From the NCBI GenBank assembly GCA_035512995.1, contig DATKCY010000021.1:1-19417 (forward strand): a stretch of 19,417 nucleotides of DNA. Reading direction: 5' to 3'. Both the position numbers and the translations under genes were made by a program. The notes under the pieces are model-generated. The model worked only from the letters and a program-made list of their open reading frames with translations. It was not told the origin of the DNA and made no database searches. Below are positions 16,177 through 19,417 of the stretch, piece by piece. Source of the stretch: Thermohalobaculum sp035512995. GTDB lineage: Bacteria; Pseudomonadota; Alphaproteobacteria; Rhodobacterales; Rhodobacteraceae. The number at the start of each line of letters is the position of its first letter. Position 1 is the stretch's first letter.

Positions 16177-18648
16177 TCAGCGCTCCGCGAGCGCCTCCCG
16201 ACCCCCCGACAGGCGCCCCGCCAGTGCCAGCGGCGCCGCGAGATAGAGCGCGACCGCGATGCAGACGACGGCCGCGAAGCCGAGGTGCATCGCGAGCACG
16301 GTCGCGAGCACCGCGGCCACGACCGAGGCGCAGCCGTTGATCGCCCACGCCCAGGGCACGAGGTCGGCGTCGACCCGCGCGACCCGCGCGATGCCGAGCG
16401 GGAAGGGCAGGCCCATGAGAAACGCGAGCGGCGCGATCAGCGCCAGCGAGATGGCGATGCGGGCCGCGTCGGGCAGGTGGATCAGCGCCTCGAACAGGAC
16501 CGGCAGCAGGAAGAGATAGCCGATCGCGACGATCCCGATGCCGAGCGCCGCGACGGCGGGCGCGCCGAGGCGGGCGCGGGCGAGGCGGCGGTCGAGCGCG
16601 GGCGCCGCGGCGCTGCCCAGGCCGGCGAAGACGAGAAAGCCCGCGAGCACCACCGCGACCGCATGGAGCGGGTTGCCGAGGAACAGGATGAAGCGCTGCA
16701 GATAGGCGATCTCGATCAGCAGGAAGCCGAGGCCGAGCGCCAGGAAGTACCCGGCCACGCCCGCCTTTGGCGCGCCCGACGCGAACCGCCGGCGGCGAAG
16801 CGCCAGCGGCGCGAGGATCAGCAGGAGCGACAGCGCCGCCGCCTGCGCGAGCGTCGCCGCCAGCACCAGGTAGCCCATGTCGAGCATCGCCGCCGTGCCC
16901 TGGGTGCGGAGCGCCATGAGCTCGGGCAGGAAGCGCCAGCGGAAGAAGTCGTGGAAGTACGGCCGGTCGTCGGTCGCGGGCTGAATCGCGAACTTGTAGC
17001 GCTCGATGAACGCCTCGCGCCCGGGGCCGGCCAGCGCCGCCGCCGCCTCGTAGAACCACGGCCGCTCGAGCTGGTTGAAGCGGTTCGCCTCATCGGCCGA
17101 GATGCCCGGGTACCAGGCGACGTCGAACGAGCGTTCCTCGGCAAACCGCCGCAGCGCCTTGATTTCCGGCTCCGGGAAGGCGCCGTTCCGAACGAGCAGC
17201 GTGGACGTCTTCCAGCTCCGGATCAGTGCGAGCCGCCGGCCCGGATCGGCGACGCCACGGCGCTCGAGCGTCTCGACCGCGGTCGCGAACAGCTTCGCCG
17301 TGTCGCGCGGCGGCAGCTTGGCCCAGAGCGTGATCGAGAGCAGGCCGCCCGGCTCCAGCCGGTCGAGATAGTCGCCGAGCGCCTCGACCGTGTAGGTGTA
17401 GCTCTCGTGCAGGCTCTGCGTGCCCGCGGCCGCCGCGCCGAAGGAGGAGAGCAGCGGGACCTGGATCAGGTCGTAGCGCCCGGTCCCGCGGCGGGCGACG
17501 CTCCGCGCCTCGCCGAGGCGGACCTCGACCTCCGGCCGGCCGTAGATGCCGCCGGCGAAACCGGCATGGGTCTCCGCCACCAGCTCGACGACCTGGGGGT
17601 TCAGCTCCACCGCGGCGATCTCCGCCGCGCCGTGGTAGAGCGCGAGCAGCACCTGCTCGCCGCCGCCCGCGCCCAGCACCAGGACCTCCGGGTTCTCGAG
17701 CAGGTGATAGGGCAGGGCGCCCGTCGTCTGGTCGAGATAGGAGAGCACCTCCAGATTGCCGTCGAAGCGCGTGATCGCGCTCATCGAATCCGCGTCGGTG
17801 AAGACGCCGAGCTGCGGCGGCGGCTCGACCGTGTTGGCGAGCGACAGGCCCGGCGCGTGGCGGAACGGGATCGTCGGGCTCTCGACCACGTGGATGCGGC
17901 CGAGCGGGCCCGACCGCTCCCCGACGACCCTGGCGCCGGGCACGCGGAGCGCCATCGCGAGGCCCTTGTACTCGGAGACGTGCGGCGCGAGCGCCAGCAG
18001 CGGCGGCGGCAGCCAGAGCGCGGTGCCGAGGGCCATGGCGCCGAGCCCCGCCGCGGCGATCGTCCGGCCGCCCCGCCGCGGCGGAAGCAGCACGACGGCC
18101 CCCGCGACGAGGCCGAGCGCCGCGATGATCCGGAGCGCCGCCTCGACCGGCACCAGGAACAGCAGGCCGACAAGGCCGAGCGCCCCGGTGCCGGCGCCGA
18201 CGAGGTCCGCCGCGTAGAGGCGCCCGATCGCGCCGGGGAAGCGGAAGAAGGCGAGGCCGAGCGCGCCGCCGCCGAACAGGAAGGGCAGCACGAGCAGCAG
18301 GTAGCTGAGCCCGAGCCAGAGCAGCTCGCCGGGCTGCCAGACGACCTCCAGCGCGTTGAACGGCAGGCGCATCGCCAGCGCGACGCTGCCGACCGCGGTC
18401 ACGCCGAAGAGCGCGGCGCCGAGGGCGAAGGCGGCGGCGAAGCGGGGCAGCAGGCGTGCGCCCGCGAGCGCGAGGATCGAGCCGCTGGCGCCGAAGCCGA
18501 GCAGCGCGATCGAGATGATCATGTAGGCGAAGTGATGCCAGCCGGTGATCGAGAAGAGCCGGACCAGCAGCACCTCCAGGGCCAGGACCGCGGCCGAGAG
18601 CGCGGCGACCGCGAGGAAGGTCGCGCGGGTCGGGGCCTCTGCCGTCAC
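16177..18648 (-). CDS. Polytopic membrane protein with central spermidine-synthase-like domain
   Basis: This 823-residue protein has about seven membrane segments at residues 10-215, a soluble Rossmann domain at about 300-600, and about seven more segments at 625-815. The middle domain resembles spermidine synthases and SAM methyltransferases: VLVLGAGGGEQVLLAL (323-337) is the nucleotide-binding loop and AAVELNPQVVEL the second strand. TDDRPYFHDFF near 600 is typical of membrane-anchored SpeE-like proteins. The usual catalytic Asp segment ('VDSSDP') is replaced by YDLIQVPLLSS (392-402), so polyamine synthesis is doubtful. A broader family of such fused proteins has the same change. The start is GTG at 18648, overlapping the upstream isoaspartyl methyltransferase stop as GTGA. 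I would not name a reaction: small-molecule methylation or transport are both open. Confidence 0.88.
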   Translation of the reverse strand: MTAEAPTRATFLAVAALSAAVLALEVLLVRLFSITGWHHFAYMIISIALLGFGASGSILALAGARLLPRFAAAFALGAALFGVTAVGSVALAMRLPFNALEVVWQPGELLWLGLSYLLLVLPFLFGGGALGLAFFRFPGAIGRLYAADLVGAGTGALGLVGLLFLVPVEAALRIIAALGLVAGAVVLLPPRRGGRTIAAAGLGAMALGTALWLPPPLLALAPHVSEYKGLAMALRVPGARVVGERSGPLGRIHVVESPTIPFRHAPGLSLANTVEPPPQLGVFTDADSMSAITRFDGNLEVLSYLDQTTGALPYHLLENPEVLVLGAGGGEQVLLALYHGAAEIAAVELNPQVVELVAETHAGFAGGIYGRPEVEVRLGEARSVARRGTGRYDLIQVPLLSSFGAAAAGTQSLHESYTYTVEALGDYLDRLEPGGLLSITLWAKLPPRDTAKLFATAVETLERRGVADPGRRLALIRSWKTSTLLVRNGAFPEPEIKALRRFAEERSFDVAWYPGISADEANRFNQLERPWFYEAAAALAGPGREAFIERYKFAIQPATDDRPYFHDFFRWRFLPELMALRTQGTAAMLDMGYLVLAATLAQAAALSLLLILAPLALRRRRFASGAPKAGVAGYFLALGLGFLLIEIAYLQRFILFLGNPLHAVAVVLAGFLVFAGLGSAAAPALDRRLARARLGAPAVAALGIGIVAIGYLFLLPVLFEALIHLPDAARIAISLALIAPLAFLMGLPFPLGIARVARVDADLVPWAWAINGCASVVAAVLATVLAMHLGFAAVVCIAVALYLAAPLALAGRLSGGREALAER

Positions 18649-19406
18649 TCGGCGCGCGTGAAGGGCACGAAGCGCACGGGCAGGAGCTGGCGGGTGGTGA
18701 ACGACCCCTCGTCCTGCTTCTCGACGAGCATGAGCTGCTGCGCCGAGAACGGGCCGCCGACGGGGATGACCATCCGCCCGCCGACCTCGAGCTGCTGGAC
18801 CAGCGGCGGCGGAATGCTGCCGGCGGCGGCGGTCACGACGATGCCGTCGAACGGCGCCTCCTCGGGCCAGCCGTAATAGCCGTCGCCGAGCTTCGTCTGC
18901 ACGTTGTCGAACCCGCCCTCGTTCAGCGCCGCGGCGGCCCGCCGGCCGAGCTCGGGCACGATCTCGATCGTGAAGACCTCGTCCGCGAGCGGCGAGAGCA
19001 CGGCCGCCTGGTAGCCCGATCCGGTGCCGATCTCGAGCACCTTGTCGCCGGGCTCGAGGTCCAGCAGGTCGGTCATCAGCGCGACGATGAAGGGCTGCGA
19101 GATCGTCTGCCCGGAGCCGATCGGCAGCGGCCGGTCGGCATAGGCCGCGGCCTGCTCGCCCTCCGGCACGAAGAGATGGCGCGGGACCGCGCGCATGACC
19201 TGCATGACCTCCGGGTCGATCCCGCCGCCCTCTACTGCGCCGGGGGCGCGCTCGGCATGGGCCGCGATCGTCTCGACCATCTCGGCGCGCTCGGCGGCGC
19301 GCGGGGCCGCCTCCCCGGCGGGGCGGCCGGGCGGGGCGAGCATGAGCGCGGCGGCCAGGGCGGTCAGCGCGGTCAGGCGGGCGCGGGCGGGCATCGGCAT
19401 TCTCAT
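18645..19406 (-). CDS. pcm: Protein-L-isoaspartate O-methyltransferase with export signal
   Basis: PCM methylates isoaspartyl residues in ageing proteins with S-adenosylmethionine, starting their repair. At 253 residues it is longer than cytoplasmic Pcm (about 210) because of an N-terminal export signal (about residues 1-35): Arg-rich start, then an Ala/Leu-rich core TALTALAAALMLAPP. The catalytic domain is complete, with RHLFVP (76-81), the substrate-site segment DRPLPIGSGQTISQPF (91-106), SAM loop VLEIGTGSGYQ (123-133) and GDGYYGWPEEAPFDGIVVTAAA. The product is thus probably periplasmic or membrane-tethered, where SAM supply is a puzzle. The ATG at 19406 is close to the window edge and the frame is open to it; Mets at 19400 and 19394 are alternatives. 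The stop overlaps the SpeE-like gene's GTG. Confidence 0.92.
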   Translation of the reverse strand: MRMPMPARARLTALTALAAALMLAPPGRPAGEAAPRAAERAEMVETIAAHAERAPGAVEGGGIDPEVMQVMRAVPRHLFVPEGEQAAAYADRPLPIGSGQTISQPFIVALMTDLLDLEPGDKVLEIGTGSGYQAAVLSPLADEVFTIEIVPELGRRAAAALNEGGFDNVQTKLGDGYYGWPEEAPFDGIVVTAAAGSIPPPLVQQLEVGGRMVIPVGGPFSAQQLMLVEKQDEGSFTTRQLLPVRFVPFTRAE

Positions 19407-19417
19407 CGCGGCGGTCG

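Noticed and set aside
15451..18876. Plus-strand open frame of about 1,141 codons
   Set aside because: It lies antisense to the SpeE-like, binding-protein and pcm genes, and the translation is Arg/Glu/Ala-rich low-complexity text without any domain. Such long antisense frames are expected at this GC content.

Overview
The window is very GC-rich (roughly 70% by eye) and densely coded, with many 1 to 11 nt gene overlaps. Gene content and style point to an alphaproteobacterium, perhaps a Rhodospirillales-type lineage: a leucine-degradation (liu) cluster, a coniferyl-aldehyde-type dehydrogenase, a dipeptide-type ABC transporter with a Tat-exported binding protein, and GC-rich intergenic palindromes. 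The lineage is an inference from content, since there is no rRNA or other taxonomic marker. Apart from the first gene, every gene lies on the minus strand.

Layout, left to right. Positions 1-1181 (+) hold the 3' part of an aldehyde dehydrogenase, cut by the window edge. Positions 1204-9664 (-) hold a liu operon. In transcription order it runs isovaleryl-CoA dehydrogenase, vapB-vapC toxin-antitoxin pair, methylcrotonyl-CoA carboxylase beta, a remnant of a thermonuclease gene, an unassigned 'MCLAVYLG' protein, a macro-domain hydrolase, methylcrotonyl-CoA carboxylase alpha, HMG-CoA lyase and methylglutaconyl-CoA hydratase. Together the five liu activities convert isovaleryl-CoA to acetoacetate and acetyl-CoA. 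The toxin-antitoxin pair and the macro/MCL pair are the accessory insertions.

Positions 9882-16073 (-) hold a peptide/nickel-type ABC transporter: binding protein, DppB-like permease, an enlarged DppC-like permease, and one polypeptide carrying both ATPase domains. Strong GC hairpins sit between the binding-protein gene and the first permease, and a cluster of three sits between the second permease and the ATPase. Positions 16177-19406 (-) hold two translationally coupled genes: an exported protein-L-isoaspartate O-methyltransferase and a roughly 14-segment membrane protein with a central spermidine-synthase-like domain that lacks the expected catalytic aspartate.

Most of the window is well-understood metabolism and transport. 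I did not find a clear-cut new system. The items most worth a second look are the vapBC insertion coupled to mccB, the macro-domain/MCL pair coupled to mccA, the thermonuclease fossil, and the coupled Pcm/SpeE-like envelope pair. No tRNA, rRNA, CRISPR array, insertion sequence or replication origin was seen.
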